Source: Chrysopilus asiliformis (Eukaryota > Arthropoda > Insecta > Diptera > Rhagionidae). From it: a stretch of DNA of 64,000 bases. A program made the position numbers and the translations under genes. The notes beneath the pieces were generated by a model. That model did no database searches. It had not been told where the DNA came from and saw nothing but the letters and a program-made list of their open reading frames with translations. The stretch lies in NCBI GenBank assembly GCA_964034945.1, contig OZ035961.1, positions 88,430,124 through 88,494,123 on the forward strand, in the 5' to 3' direction. Positions 45,801 through 58,087 of the stretch are shown piece by piece; within the stretch, counting starts at the first letter, position 1, and each line of letters starts with the position of its first letter.

Positions 45801-47830
45801 CCCGTACTTTTCGATGCTATTTGGGAACTGAATGGATTTTTATACGGTTTTTAGTATTGGATAGGTTGTCTGTCCAAGAAAATTTTTGCCCACTCGTATT
45901 TAAAAAAAATCATGTAAAATATTATTCTTGCATAACTTTTCTATGTGTCAAACATTTTTTGAAGAAAATAGATTTTTTTCATACCCAATAGTTTGATATT
46001 ACCCGAGAAACCCCGGGAACTTGCAAGCTAGTTATTTCATATTTTTCAAATCCACGTTTACCTCGAATGATTAGAATTTTTAATCACTTTAAAAAAGTTA
46101 GTTATCACAGTGAAATATGATTGTGGAATGATGAAATGTTTTAATTTTCCACTACTAATTCATGTTACTTTGCGTAAGATTGTTTTTCCTTGTGGAAAAT
46201 TTGCGTTGTTAACAATTTAAGTGTCAGTAGTTGAAGTCAATGAATTATCATAAGAAAATCCTTTTAGGTTGTGTAAAACACAAACTTAATGAAAACATTC
46301 TCACCGGTATTATTCGCAAACTTAACTTTAAAGGAAATCAAAAGTTTATGAAAGCAAATACAGGAAAATGAGAAGGAGTTTATCCAGCAGGTTATCCTGA
46401 CACCTTTCGTGTTTTCTTGTAAGTATGTAAATGTATAGTACATGGTTGTGAGTGAATTTTCTCTGATGTTTGCTTTTACACATGAGAAGTGGAATACCTT
46501 CGCAATAAAATCTGAATAGAAATTCGTTGTTATTTTCAAAAAAAAAAAAAATTTTTGTTTTTTGCGTTTTCATGTTTTACTTTTCCATTGTCTTTTCCTA
46601 GAAACCTTTAAATCCACACCAAATTTTCTGAAGTCGAGTCGAGTCGGTGGTTTTCTACACAACAGGGAAAAATGAAGTTAAGGTAAAAACATTTTCCGTT
46701 TACTTTGTGCGAAATATATACTGGTTTAAAGTAGGAACATAATGATAATATTATTTATAAATATTTGTTCACTCGAAAACAAATACCATAACCAAAATAT
46801 CTCTTTATTAAACTTTTTCATGAAATATTTAAACACGTCGACGAGAATTTTCCATTATTATATTTGTCATGAATTTATTGTGATTTTCTCGGTTTACTTC
46901 TGAAAATCAAAAGAAAATCTCTGTCAATCCTATTTTAGGTCTTCATAAACTGTATTTATACAAATCATAAAAAAGAAAATTTATGATAATAGAGGGATTG
47001 TGTTTGATAACTGAATTCGTACTACTGTTGTTTGATTTTCGCATTTTTTCACAGAAAAATTGTTTGATATTTTTTGGGTATTTTTTTACAACAGAAAATA
47101 TATTTTGCTTGCAGATGTAGAAAAAAAAAGAATTTATTGCCATTTTCACATGAAAAAATTCGACCTTCAAATGAAAAAATCCGACCTTCATAGATAAGAC
47201 TTATTACTTATGTTTTTTTTTCTCAAAATTATTTTTTATGTTTTTTCACCTTCTTATACCGTTTTGTAATGGCCATCTGAACTTTTCAAACAAAATTCTT
47301 GTGATTTGCGGTTATCCCAGAAAACTTTCAAACCTATTTTTCGAGAAACCTACATTTATATTTATCAACTTAAGGTCTCAAGAAAAAATACTTAAACAAT
47401 TTATATTTAAGTACACTGTAGAAAATGGATTTGTATTTATACCGAAAAATGGGGTAAAAACGGGGTAAATTTGCAAAAAAGTCGTAAAATTTCGAAAAAA
47501 AATCAGAATTTAGCTCGCACAGCATTTAAGTTGTAAACTTACCCAAAAAAACATTAATCTTACACTAGAAATAGGGTAATTTTAAACCGTAAAATTTCGA
47601 CCAATATTCATATTTTTACTCTCATTTTGGTGTAAAAACATGCTCACAGGGTATTTTCGCATTATTGAACGGCCAATTTCATTATTTCAGAATGCGGTTG
47701 ACGGCATTAGCGTGTTTGATGAGTCATTTGATCGCCATTCCAGAAATGGTTCAATGGTTAAACCTGTTACAGCCGCCTGAAAATCAAGAAAATTCGGTTT
47801 AAAAATAATTTTCTCAGCGAAATTGATCAT
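45801..47830. other. AT-rich sequence without recognised gene
   Basis: Short frames only, no recognised repeat. GAGTCGAGTCGG occurs near 46636. Confidence 0.4.
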
Positions 47831-48102
47831 CTATACACACGTCCATTTAGGATGTTCGTCCTGTTCCATGTCTGTCCGTATGAAGATATCCCCACGAAGG
47901 TGATAATTTTGCTGACTCAACGGTTCAGCAGCTTCCGGAAGATTTTGCAGATTCCCTGAAAATAAATAAACAAAAAATTAGTAAAAATAGTAATTAGAAA
48001 ACGTTCTAAGAAAAAAAAAATACTTAGCTGAGTTTGGTTTTTCATTTCCATTTTTCTAACGCCGTCTAACCACCTCATTAGCTTCGATCGCCCATTGTCC
48101 AT
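47831..48102 (-). CDS. candidate two-exon small gene (67 aa), unknown function
   Basis: Exon 1 (48102-48024) starts at an ATG in the context GATCGATGG and encodes 26 residues, beginning MDNGRSKLMRWLDG. A 68-nt intron (48023-47956) follows, with donor AA|GTATTT, CTAAT branch-like words and acceptor TTTATTTTCAG. Exon 2 (47955-47831) continues in frame: after Arg27 at the junction it encodes NLQNLPEAAEPLSQQNYHLR and ends ...EHPKWTCV and TAG. The intron is in phase 1. The N-terminus is basic and the C-terminus acidic; no signal peptide, membrane segment or known domain is visible. Codon use in exon 2 is mixed rather than AT-driven, which supports coding. The donor is weak. Exon 2 could instead be a shared terminal exon of a larger transcript starting upstream. 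Confidence 0.45.
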
Positions 48103-48480
48103 CGATCAGCTGACTGATTCTAGTCGAGAAGAACCAAAATTACTTGGAGTTAATCCATGAAGTACAAACACACAAACCGATAAGACATTTACATGCAATT
48201 ACAACAACACGAAATTGCAAATTGATTTCGAGTCTCAGTGAACAAGAACAAAAAAACTGACAATGATAAACAAATTATTCCCACGAAATTTGAAACGACA
48301 AATTGTTATTTCTTTGAATATTTTTGAATATCACATTAGCTTTATTTAATCAAATTTTTGAATCTACCACCGTATTAATATATTAAATAGAGTTGACGTG
48401 ATATTTAACCGATCAATTACACCGTTTACACCTTAGCCGTTTACACTCTTATTCAAATTCAAAATTTCGACTTTCCTTAC

Positions 48481-48772
48481 CTGTTTTCATTTAAACCGCA
48501 GCAAATAATCCTAGGCGAAGTTTCCTAAAAGGAAAGAAACTATTTTAAATATTTTTGGGCAAATTGTTCACTATTTTCTCTGATTCAATTGTAGTTACAT
48601 TTGAATTTGATGTCTGATCAGCTGGTGGTTTGTTGTCCATGGTTTTCTTCTGGTTTTGATTTTTATTTTCCCTCGATGATTTATCTGCAATGAAAAGAGA
48701 AATTGGTAACAAAATTTGATAAAAACGATCGATTTTTTTTTGATACTTACCATTTTTGGTAAAACAAAGCAT
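48481..48772 (-). CDS. candidate small multi-exon gene or alternative 5' end, unknown function
   Basis: Exon 1 (48772-48751) encodes MLCFTKN and ends ATG|GTAAGTATC, an excellent donor. A 66-nt intron (48750-48685) ends TCTCTTTTCATTGCAG. Exon 2 from 48684 continues in frame as D-KSSRENKNQNQKK, with a Gln/Asn/Lys-rich stretch, and can stop at 48545, giving 53 residues. Alternatively it splices at 48599 (AAT|GTAACT) over a 74-nt intron to a 44-nt exon (48524-48481). That exon is flanked by TTTCTTTCCTTTTAG and CAG|GTAAGG and stays in frame (ETSPRIICCGLNEN). The strong signals suggest a real transcript on the minus strand whose next exon lies at lower coordinates, possibly 47955. The protein is not recognised. 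An in-frame TAG nine bases before the ATG supports this start. Confidence 0.45.
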
Positions 48773-48884
48773 ACTACTCTACTACACTTTTTTAGAAATT
48801 GTAAGGATTTGCAATGTAATTTACATTGCAACCGATGTCGCTAAATAGTGGGGCAACTTACAACTACATGTAATTTTTTTGGGA

Positions 48885-50395
48885 GTAATTTACATGATGA
48901 ATCTGTGAGAAGGTTTGAGGGTTCCGGCATCATTTTTCTCCCAGAGGTTGGCCACGTTAAGTGGTTTAATTTTTTTAGTTTAAGTAGTTTAAGTTTTGTG
49001 TAACTTTAACTTAAAATAAGTCCTAGGAATTAGGCCAATATATTAGTGTTTTTTTTTGTACCGGGAAAGGGTAAGAAAACCATCTCTTGTGATAGTTTAG
49101 TGCATTCGCTCACAATAAAATATTTTATTAGCTGGAAAGCCGAGTCCTCCATATTGGACCAAGACCACATTTTCATTCTTTCTTCACAAAATCTTGTTGA
49201 TCTCATCGTAATTCGAGAAGCCGGCTTAATCCATCACATTCAACCAAGGATTAGGGAAGAATCGAAAAGAAATTTTAAGTGGCGACCGTGGGAAAATCCG
49301 GAAAACTTGTGCACGTGCTTCAAAAGTATCAAGCAGCAGCCAAAAAAATTTAATTTCCGAAGGTTTTTTGTATTTCACAAAAAGCTAACCAAGTAAGATC
49401 TTACCATTTTTGATTTAGTGAACTTTAGTGCTAAAATTTGCCATAAAAATAGGAATTTTCCACCTGGGAGAAAAGAACATAACGGCATCAGCTTTTCCCG
49501 GTTTCAAGTTTCTTTTAATTTAGATTATTTTTGATTTTTCTAATATTCGTTCGATTAGTTTATTAGATACTAGTTTAATTGATTTTAATATAGTTAAAAT
49601 CTAAGAAATTACGCTAAGGAATCTATGAACTTAAGAATAAATCTAAAAATCTACGAATTAAATATAAAAACTATTATCTACTTAAAATCTAAGGATATAA
49701 AATTACGTTCACGTATTGGAAACCGGCTAATTTAAGACTACAATTAACCTAACGAAGATCGGGAACTTTCCACAAAGGAGAATCTAGAAATTACTATTAT
49801 ATTACGTTTAATTAATTTTACCTTTTCTTATATTTGGTTTAATAATTTCGATTTTGTAACTTATTATAATTTTAAGGTGTAAGCTAGAACCACAAAATTT
49901 TTTTTTGCGCAAATTCCAAAAATTTACATCTACATGTTTAGATGGGCCCAACTACGCATCGTACCCTAAATATACCCTATTTTTTTTATCGAATTATTAC
50001 GGAGATTTTCCAGCATATAGAAGGAAAATCATTTGTGGCGACAGTGATTCGTTTATCATAATTTTGAATTATCTTACGCTTACATTTACACCCTAATTTG
50101 TTATTTTTTTTGTTAACTTATTTATTTATTTGGCATGCTATTTAATTATATAATTTATTACCGGTAGGAATAGAAAATTAAGAGCTATTTAAATGTCTAG
50201 GATATCTTTTTCTTTATAATTATAAGATTTAAAGAAATGAGTTACTGAGTTTTTTATTTGATGGTGGTGATTGTGTTTAGGGGAGATGGACATAACCATG
50301 CTGCTTCAGCATGGCAATATGTTATTGTACAAGATTTGCATTGATTGCATTGATTGAATTTGATATCCCTTTTACATGAAGACACGATTTTATTG
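48885..50395. other. no recognised gene; two weak PBS-like words
   Basis: A 116-codon plus-strand frame at 49046-49396 has no recognised domain. TGGCGACCGTG (49281) and TGGCGACAGTG (50035) resemble an LTR-retrotransposon primer-binding site for tRNA-Arg, but no LTR ends (TG...CA) sit beside them. Most of 49500-49870 is AT-rich filler. Confidence 0.35.
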
Positions 50396-51480
50396 TGTAG
50401 TGGACGTCATCGACAGGTCAGAGAAAGAACCCCCCCACATCCGGCGAGCTAAGCCTCATACCATCAAGCGTGTCTACCCCTCTGAACCTGGAGATATTCC
50501 TTCCCTTGTTGAAGTCCCCCTCCTCTTCCTGAACCTTACGTCCTCCTGTACACTACATAATTGGCGTTCAATGTGGGGCCCAGCAAGTTCCACTGTATCC
50601 CATATTATTGACGCCCAGTGTAGGGCAGGCTGACTCCTTCCCGTACCCCTTCCTACCGTACCTACCCCCTTCCTGTACACTACAAACCCTAAATAGTTTA
50701 TTCGCTCTGGCTTGATGGAGCTATGTTGCCTTAACCTTATAATTCGCATAAGGTTTGTGGCATCGGAGTATAAATACTCGAATCGAGTTTTACTCCACCA
50801 AAATCCTGTAAGCCTGCGTGGAAGCTGGTACAGCAGGCTCTGATGACGGTGAGCCAGCTTCCATACCAGAAACAGGCTCCTGATCAGGGTTCCCACCCCA
50901 AAAGTGAAAAGCGGAGTGTTACTGATCGAAAAATAGTAGTGTCAGAGGGATTTCAGTAGTGTCAACTTTTTTAACAGTCATTTAGAGTTTTATTGAGACA
51001 ACACATTTTGAATGTTACCGTCTAATGTTTTATTGCATTTTTATATTAGTACAAAAATCAATTTTTTTTAATTAAAATTAAAGGAAGAAACTAAGTATTG
51101 TATGTCCCTTTTGTTCAAGGATTGAGTGCGTTTAGTCAGTCACTTTTTCATAGGGATTGCCTGAAGTACTTAAATATTTTACATAAATAGTCTGAATGAT
51201 TATAAATCACATATTTTTTAATTTTCCCCAGATAAATGAACTTTTCAAATCTAGAAATTAACTTTCTTTGTAGCACGTTTTTTATAGGGCGAAAAAGGTA
51301 GTGTTTTGAGTTTTTCAGTAGTGTAAGTAGTGTTAGGTCAAATTATGTCGAAATAGTAGTGTAAAACTACGATAGTAGTGTAAACGGGATCCCTGCTCCT
51401 GATAGGTTTTCAGGGCAGACATGCCCGACCTGTTGGGGGGAAATTTGGATGTGACAACATCCGCAAAAATAATATAATAA
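50396..51480. mobile_element. possible LTR-element remnant interrupted by a hAT
   Basis: TGTAGTGG at 50396 and CACTACA ending at 50557 could be LTR termini. Just after lies TGGCGTTCAATGTGGGGC (50562), which differs only by three C-to-T changes from the tRNA-Lys primer-binding site used by many gypsy-like elements. A second, poorer version (GACGCCCAGTGTAGGGC) lies near 50610, and CCTGTACACTACA recurs at 50673. The segment is GC-rich and resumes after the hAT as AGGTTTTCAGGGCAGACATG. No gag or pol domain is visible. The orientation and extent are uncertain. Confidence 0.35.
50885..51395. mobile_element. 511-bp hAT-type MITE
   Basis: CAGGGTTCCC and GGGATCCCTG are inverted ends with one mismatch, flanked by the perfect 8-bp repeat CTCCTGAT (50877-50884, 51396-51403). 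AGTAGTGT occurs repeatedly just inside both ends (for example 50935-50965 and 51296-51382), which looks like subterminal binding sites. No transposase. Confidence 0.85.
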
Positions 51481-52039
51481 TTTTGTTGTATTATTTTTGT
51501 TTTTGCAGACCGTATAAGCCGAGAAATTCTAATACCATTTTCGGTGTAATTTTAAACAAAAAATGTCGTAAGTTTACACCAGTATTGTACTTTTACTTCT
51601 TATTTAGTTTAAAGTTCCCCCGTAAAAGTGGCTTTTGTACGCCACAAAATGAGTATAAATACATAGCTTTTAAGCCATTACGACTCGGTTTAATTTTACT
51701 ACTATTACAGTAGGAAAATGGTTTCCTACTATTTTAGTGGTAAAATTACAATAAAATTTTCTAGAGTGTATGCTATAAAACGCCAAATACCACTGATTGA
51801 CTCATTACAATTATTCTCCTAACCACTGAACCGATAGCCATGCAATTTTGCACAAACGATTCTTTCAAAATTCAAACCGGAAGGTCCTGTAAGGATAACG
51901 CAAAACTTTTCCCATTTTTCCTCCGAAAAACTGGCATTAGGGGGATTTTAGAGTTGCTGATCAGGGTTGCTAGAATTTCCGGATTCGAAACGCAAGGTCC
52001 TGTAAGGATTACGGATCTTTTTTAAACATTTTGATTATT
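51481..52039. other. no recognised gene
   Basis: A phrase AAGGTCCTGTAAGGAT is duplicated (51882 and 51994), and a related word occurs near 57280. Probably a decayed dispersed repeat. Confidence 0.35.
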
Positions 52040-52300
52040 TTATTACGATATTCCAAGGCTTCAGTGACAAGCTCTTTAAAACTATTCAATATTTTCCCAT
52101 TTAGATATTCAAAAGTTTCCACAGTGGTTAAACTTGGGCTATTCATGTGAGTCTTTTTGATTTTCTACAATTTTGGTAAAACTTATTCTCAATAATTACA
52201 AGTTGTTAATTCAACACGTTCTTGAGTTATTTAAGATACGTAAAACGGACAGATCGACAGATCGACAGACCAACATACCGAAAAAGACCGACAGACCGGA
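52040..52300 (-). mobile_element. second-type (GTCY) dispersed repeat, partial
   Basis: On the minus strand: a CGGTCTGTCGGTC-like start, GTCGATCTGTCGATCTGTCC, then GTATCTTAAATAACTCAAG, as in 36420-36930. Confidence 0.5.
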
Positions 52301-53675
52301 TTTCCTCCGATTTTTCCCAATTTAAAATGAAAATTGTTGAAATGGGATTTCTGTTTTATTATGTAACTATCTTAGAAAAAAAAATTATAAAACCAGTTTT
52401 CACCGTTGACGGGAGGCAATGTGGACGAAAATACATTTTTGTCGTTCGAGCTTTTCAACCGCCCTAATTGTAAATCTGTAAGTCCCTAAGCATTTCCCCG
52501 TCCTTCAATATTTTTTGCAATATTTTTTTATTGGCTTTTACGTTTTGTCACATGAAAAGCAACCCCTCTTGCCTCAACAAGCGTCACGTATTTTATGATC
52601 AGCCCATAATGCACGGTATTAAAAACGTGAACGGTTTTTTAAATAAATAATTTTTTTAATCGCTAGCGTTTTCCTATGTAAAAACACATAACTTTTGAAT
52701 TTTTAATGTTGTTTTTAATGAACTTACCAAAGAGGCGGATTATTAATTCCACTTCCATAAAAAATACGCCTATTTCCACGAAAATTTTATTTTTAAATAA
52801 ACAAATTTTTCTAAATGACGACATAAGAAGCTCTTTATAATAAAATGAAAAGTGAAAATTATTTACCGATATCATGTAAAAATTCTTCCAATAATCAAAT
52901 TTATTTTTCCTAATGGAAAAAAAGTTCTATTTCCGCCGAAATATTCGAATCAATTTACTCTAATTATTTGATTTTCCATGTAAAAATATCATTAAAGGTT
53001 AGTAAATGTTGTACACCGGAAAAAATATTAACTCAGCCAGGAACAAATTATCGACAAAAATAAAGTAGAAATACCAAATTTAAGTTAATTTTCTTAGTTC
53101 ATGGTTTTATTTTCAATCCGTTGTATTTTTATTGTGACCAGCTGGATATTACGTAAACAAAAGAGAATTTTCCACCCACAATTTTATATTTGTTTACAAA
53201 ATCAAGAGAGCCATGAAAATTTTATTAAAGACGCTCCTGCTCTCCGGGATGTTAAAATATTATTCTTCTGGCGTTATTTTTGTTCGTTTCGTGCGCGCCA
53301 TTAAAGCTGAGATTTTCCAGTAATGAAAATTTATTTTGATATTTACTCATTTCTTATGTTGTTTACAGGTGAGGTTAAAGTTTCTTATGATCTAAAAATG
53401 AACAAAACACCTAACAGGTTGAATTTTGGGAATGTTCTGCTAAATTAAACTTCTGTAATGGTCGAAATAAAATTTTGTGTGTTCAAAGGAGTTATTTATA
53501 CAATAAAATTTAGTAATCTATGTGAAATAATCATTAAAATAATGACTTGAAATAAAGACGAAAAATTGCTCAATTTGAAAATTGCGTTTACTTTCATCCA
53601 TCGTGGAAATTGAGTTGGTGTCCATAAATTACAATGTGTCCATTTTCATGGTTTGGAATCTTCCCTCTTATCCGC
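52301..53675. other. AT-rich sequence, one possible exon
   Basis: Apart from the weak exon candidate at 52728-52758, nothing is recognised. 53620-53670 is ordinary unique-looking sequence. Confidence 0.4.
52728..52758 (-). CDS. possible first coding exon (10 codons, phase-1 donor)
   Basis: ATG at 52758 opens MEVELIIRLF plus one base before a strong donor TTTG|GTAAGTTC at 52728/52727. The intron would be in phase 1, the same phase as the candidate exons at 48751 and 58066 and compatible with the acceptors at 48684 and 47955. One short exon and one donor are weak evidence; chance is quite possible. Confidence 0.15.
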
Positions 53676-54304
53676 TTTTTATACCCGTATGGTGAAACCA
53701 AAGGGTATACTAACTTTGCCTTACCGTTTGTAACGCCAACATACCGTCATCACACAAAAAAATGAATTACACCAGTGTGTTTAGAATGATAAAAATAATT
53801 AATTTTTGCATGTCCGTCCGTCTGTCCGTCTGTCCGTCTGTCCGTCTGTCCGTCTGTCCGTCCGTCTGTGGCGATTGAGCTAGAGACTTGAAATTTTGCG
53901 CAGATCCGTTTTTCGTAAAATGCGAGGCTAAGTTCGTTAATGGGCAAAAATGGACCATTAGGGGGGGGGGGGGGGGGTACCCCTCATACGAACGAAAAAG
54001 TTTTTTGCAAATATCTCAAAAACGGTGCATTTTATCAAAAAAGTGCAAGAACAAAATTTATTTAGGATATGATTCTACATAAAACTCCCATACATCAAAA
54101 TCCGATTGGAATAAATTTAAAAAAATCTTATTGGAAAGTTTGACTTGAAAGTGGAATTTTTTTACAACTGTTCGAATTTTGATACGAATGTCACCATACT
54201 ATATATATATTGGTATTCAATAATTGAATAATAATATTGGTATTCAATAATATTGGGTTTTCAATAATTGCCAGATTGGCAATTATAGCTTTTGTTATGT
54301 TTTC
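53676..54304 (+). mobile_element. HINE, near full length, with poly-G expansion
   Basis: Close relative of 34741-35320: same TTTTTATACCCGTATGGTGA start, (GTCY)n tract at 53813-53870, TCACCATAC near the 3' side and the same hairpin and TATAGCTTTTGTTATG end. A run of 17 G at 53961-53977 replaces seven G in the other copy, and a short TATTCAATAATA duplication lies before the hairpin. Confidence 0.75.
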
Positions 54305-57300
54305 CGCTGTATTTGAATTACTTTTAAGACATGTTTCACGATCCGAAAAAATTTTCTCACAGGAATATATACCGTGTGCGCTGTGGTTAATTTGGAAGAT
54401 GGCAACTTTCATCAGATGCGGTTTAATTTTTTTTGTGTGTATTTGGAACAAATTACCAGGGTAGTGCGCAGGGGGGAGGGGGCGAAGAAATGTGAGAAAA
54501 TTTTTAATGTTTCGAAAGTTATCGTGAAAATTTTGAAAGCCTGATCAGAGGAAAGAGAGGGTTTGTTTCAATTTTTGTTTTTGTTTATGATTATATAAAA
54601 AGCCTTATGGGTTTTTTATATTTTCAAAATTGCGGATATTTCGACGCCGGCACAACTTTTTAAAACAAGCATTATTAAAAATGATTCGATGAAATGCACT
54701 GCAGGCGAAGTTTTTTTTAAGAGAATCGGCCATCTCTGAGGAAAATTTTCGGGTTTCGAGGTCAATTTTTTTAATAATTAAAAAATTGCAAAACTAGTTT
54801 GCATAATTACGAGACCAAAGTTAAGTTTTCGGGACGCCGAGACAAAGTACTTAAATCCGGGACTGTTCCGGCCATTCCGGGATGTATGGCGTGAGAAGAT
54901 GGAGTTCGGAACTGCCTTCACACAGCCGCAGATTTTCTCCAAAGAAAGCGTGAAACCCAATTTTTTAAAATAATTATGAATCGCTTCTTTGCAGTAAAAT
55001 TCCTTGAAATGATGGTTATTCTAGAACTTTTATTAAAAATTAGGTGTATTAAAATATATTTTCGTTTTGCGCCATAAATAATGCTAAGTAAAGTAATATT
55101 TCCTTGTTAAATTTAATTCGATAGAGAATTTTTTGTATTATAATATGCTGGAAAGTAATAAAAGGAAATTTGTAAATATCTATAAGAATTTTTATTATTG
55201 TAAGAAGTTTTTTATGAGCTTAATAGAAATCAATTGACATATCTCCTAAGTCAACCTACTGAACTTGGCAGACATGTATTAAACGTTTTTATTTATATTT
55301 TGTACAACTTTTTAATTAATGCCGACCGAAATATTCTGAGTAAACTTTTTGGCATTTTTTTTTCTTGTTTAAAGTATTTAGCCACACAAAGTTTTCCTTC
55401 CAAGGTTTTTTCCATTAAATACAAAAATAACTTGCTTTGATCAATTTCAATGGCTTTTATTAATGTTTCTAATATGCGCTTTTAATATGAATCCTACGAC
55501 ACAACACATATTATAATGAGGGGCCCATTAATGTTCACTAATAAAAGCCTTAATTTCGAGTAAATGGTGTTTTTTAACGTTATGGCGATCAATGTTAAGC
55601 TACCAGCTGAAATATTAACCATAGTAGGATATCAGGTAAAGTGTAAATAAGAAAATTTAAATAGGGTAGAAAAAATATAAATAGCCTGATTTGGTGTACG
55701 TTATTTTAAGGTAGGTATTAAGCATAAAATATGAGATTTTGCTATGTTATATATTTTTAAATATAATCCGTTGAAATGCATAAATTATTACAACTTAATC
55801 TAAACATGTTTGAGATTTAATATAAGCGTAAAGTTCTTACAATAAAAATCAAAAGAGAATTATATCGTTTCATATAAATAGGCAAACCTAAGTGTTATTA
55901 TGTTTTTGCAAAAAAAAAAATCTCAATAAACACTTCATAAAGCTACATTAAACAATTTTATTTTAATTTTGTATGTCATCGTATTAAAGTTGATATCTCA
56001 GGGAGTAACCCTTTTATGGATATATCAGTTAAAGGTGAAGAATTTATTCAAATTGGACCATTTAATTTGCATACACCTCTACAAAACCGTAACTACGCAC
56101 TGAATGAAAATCTATGACATTTAAAAGCACATTTGCAAAATATTCCATCTAGAAAACTTAAGGGTTATGCCAACCTTCAAACTTTGTAGAAATCGAAAGA
56201 TCCCTTTTTGCATATTCTTGCAGTACAACATTTCAACTTTTATGTCTCAAAATTTTAAATTGATCGGATTCAAATTGCCAAAATTATGCAACTCTAAAGT
56301 CATGTTTGCAGCCGCATTTGGAGCATTTACGAAAGAACTTAAAACTTAGATCAAGATTTTGTCAAAGAAACGTTTCCAAAATCGGTGCCAACGCTAACTC
56401 AATAACGACTAAAACGATTTCTTTGAATTTTTGCAAAATTATTACCCATTAGTTTATATAGTTCTTTTTTTAACGCTTTTTACAGTCAAAAAGCTGGCCA
56501 ATTTTTATCATAAAATCGATACTTTGATTTTTTAAAATTCCGGTCCTTGACCAGGCTAGCATTTTGTAATACTAAATAAAAAAAATTCATGAATGACCAC
56601 GGACCCATAACTGTCACCACAAATTAAACAGGGACTAATACTTTTTTTCCACATAAAAAAAATTTGGGACATATATCTAATAAAATGCAAAAAGAGTCGA
56701 AACAAAAAAATATTTTTTAAACTGTATATAAATCGCCAAAAATGCGTCCTTTTCAGGCTTTGCACACGGATATAAATAATAGGACAGGGAATTCATGCCA
56801 AAAACTAGGAAATTTTTCTCAAATTATATCAATAATTCCCTATTTTTAGGGATCCTTAACACAGGAGTTCAATGATTCGTATGTTCTTTAAAATTATAGA
56901 TTTTTTGATAAAAATATAAAGTATGTGGCGTTGTATTTGCTCTTGGATCTCAGCGCACATACAGTTCCAACATTACACGTTTTATATTTTTATCAAAATA
57001 TAAAATTTTAACACTTTGACAGCCAAACAAATTGTGAAATTTTTTAAAGGAAATGCCAATACATATAGACCTGTAGAATGTTTGCATGTAGGCATGTATG
57101 AATGTATGTATGTAGAATGTATACATGTAGAATGTAGAGCTGACTATCGAAAATTGTAGTCGGGGCCCTTCATGAAACTTAGTGAAATTTTCACTGGCTA
57201 TCAAATATCAGACTCAGATTCAGCCACCCCAAAAATTCCTGGAAAATTTGAGGAAAAGGATAATCACGTTATCCTTACAGGGCCTTGCGTTTTCCTTATA

Positions 57301-58065
57301 GACTTTTTAATGCCAGAATCAGATTCAATGACCCCAAAAGTCTCCAGATAAGATTTTGTTTCCGGAAATTTTAAGGAAAATGATAATTGTTATCTTGGGA
57401 GGATATAAGCTCCCAACGATTTGAAAGAATATATAGGTGGGTAAAAATCAACTTAATAGAAAGTGTATGGGGGCGAACCCCTATTCTCGCAAAATATTTT
57501 TTTTTGCTAATTAATGGCACTATACTTGGGAGGAGCTGCGGTTTTTGCCAGTTTAAAACAATCCGAAAACACGCCATATAAAGAACCAAATATAATTATT
57601 GTTCATTTTGTCACACTACCTGAAAAACCATATCCACCCTACTAAATGCGTCATGCATTTTATGAACATTCCTTGGTACAATTGTTGAATATTAAATAGC
57701 TTCAAGAATTTTTATAGTTAATAAAAAAACAGATTTAACAAAATCAAATTACTAAAAAAAAATTAAAATTGTCACTTCGAAATTCAAACTCAAAATTGTT
57801 TTAATGATTAGCAAACAAAAAAAAAGGAAAATAAACACAATTTAACACTACACAAAAAATCCAATTTGTCATCAAAATGAAGCTTGATTTATGGAGTGAT
57901 GAATAATTAAATTTTATTACATCAACATTACCAAACATTCTAAATTTCATCATTAAAATAGAAAACGATTCAATTTTTTTTTCTTGCTTGTCAAAATGTC
58001 ACAATCGAAGACAGACAAAGGCCATGAGATCAATTATAGTTTAATCAAATTTAAGAGGCACTTAC
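54305..58065. other. AT-rich sequence without recognised gene
   Basis: A TGTATG-type microsatellite-like stretch is at about 57080-57140. 57215-57380 has repeated words (CCCCAAAA, GATAAT) shared with 21680 and 51880. No coding region is supported. Confidence 0.4.
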
Positions 58066-58087
58066 CACTCGGTCCAATGAGCACCAT
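58066..58087 (-). CDS. possible first coding exon (MVLIGPS), strong donor
   Basis: ATG at 58087 opens MVLIGPS plus a G before the donor GAGTG|GTAAGTGCC. GPSG would begin a Walker A (P-loop) if the next exon supplied a Gly followed by xGK[ST], which is not seen. Spliced instead to 48684 or 47955, the phase-1 junction keeps the frame but no P-loop forms. The segment just upstream (58088-58180) is less AT-rich. Low confidence. Confidence 0.2.

Noticed and set aside
49281..50046. TGGCGACCGTG and TGGCGACAGTG as tRNA-Arg primer-binding sites
   Set aside because: No LTR terminus ending in CA directly before either word and no direct LTR pair found.
50474..50896. 140-codon minus-strand frame
   Set aside because: Its beginning lies inside the hAT MITE at 50885-51395, so it spans an insertion boundary; no domain recognised.
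58066..58087. Walker A kinase start (GPSG) as evidence for a guanylate-kinase-like gene
   Set aside because: Only four motif residues before a splice donor and no exon supplying GK[ST] was found; the functional claim is unsupported.
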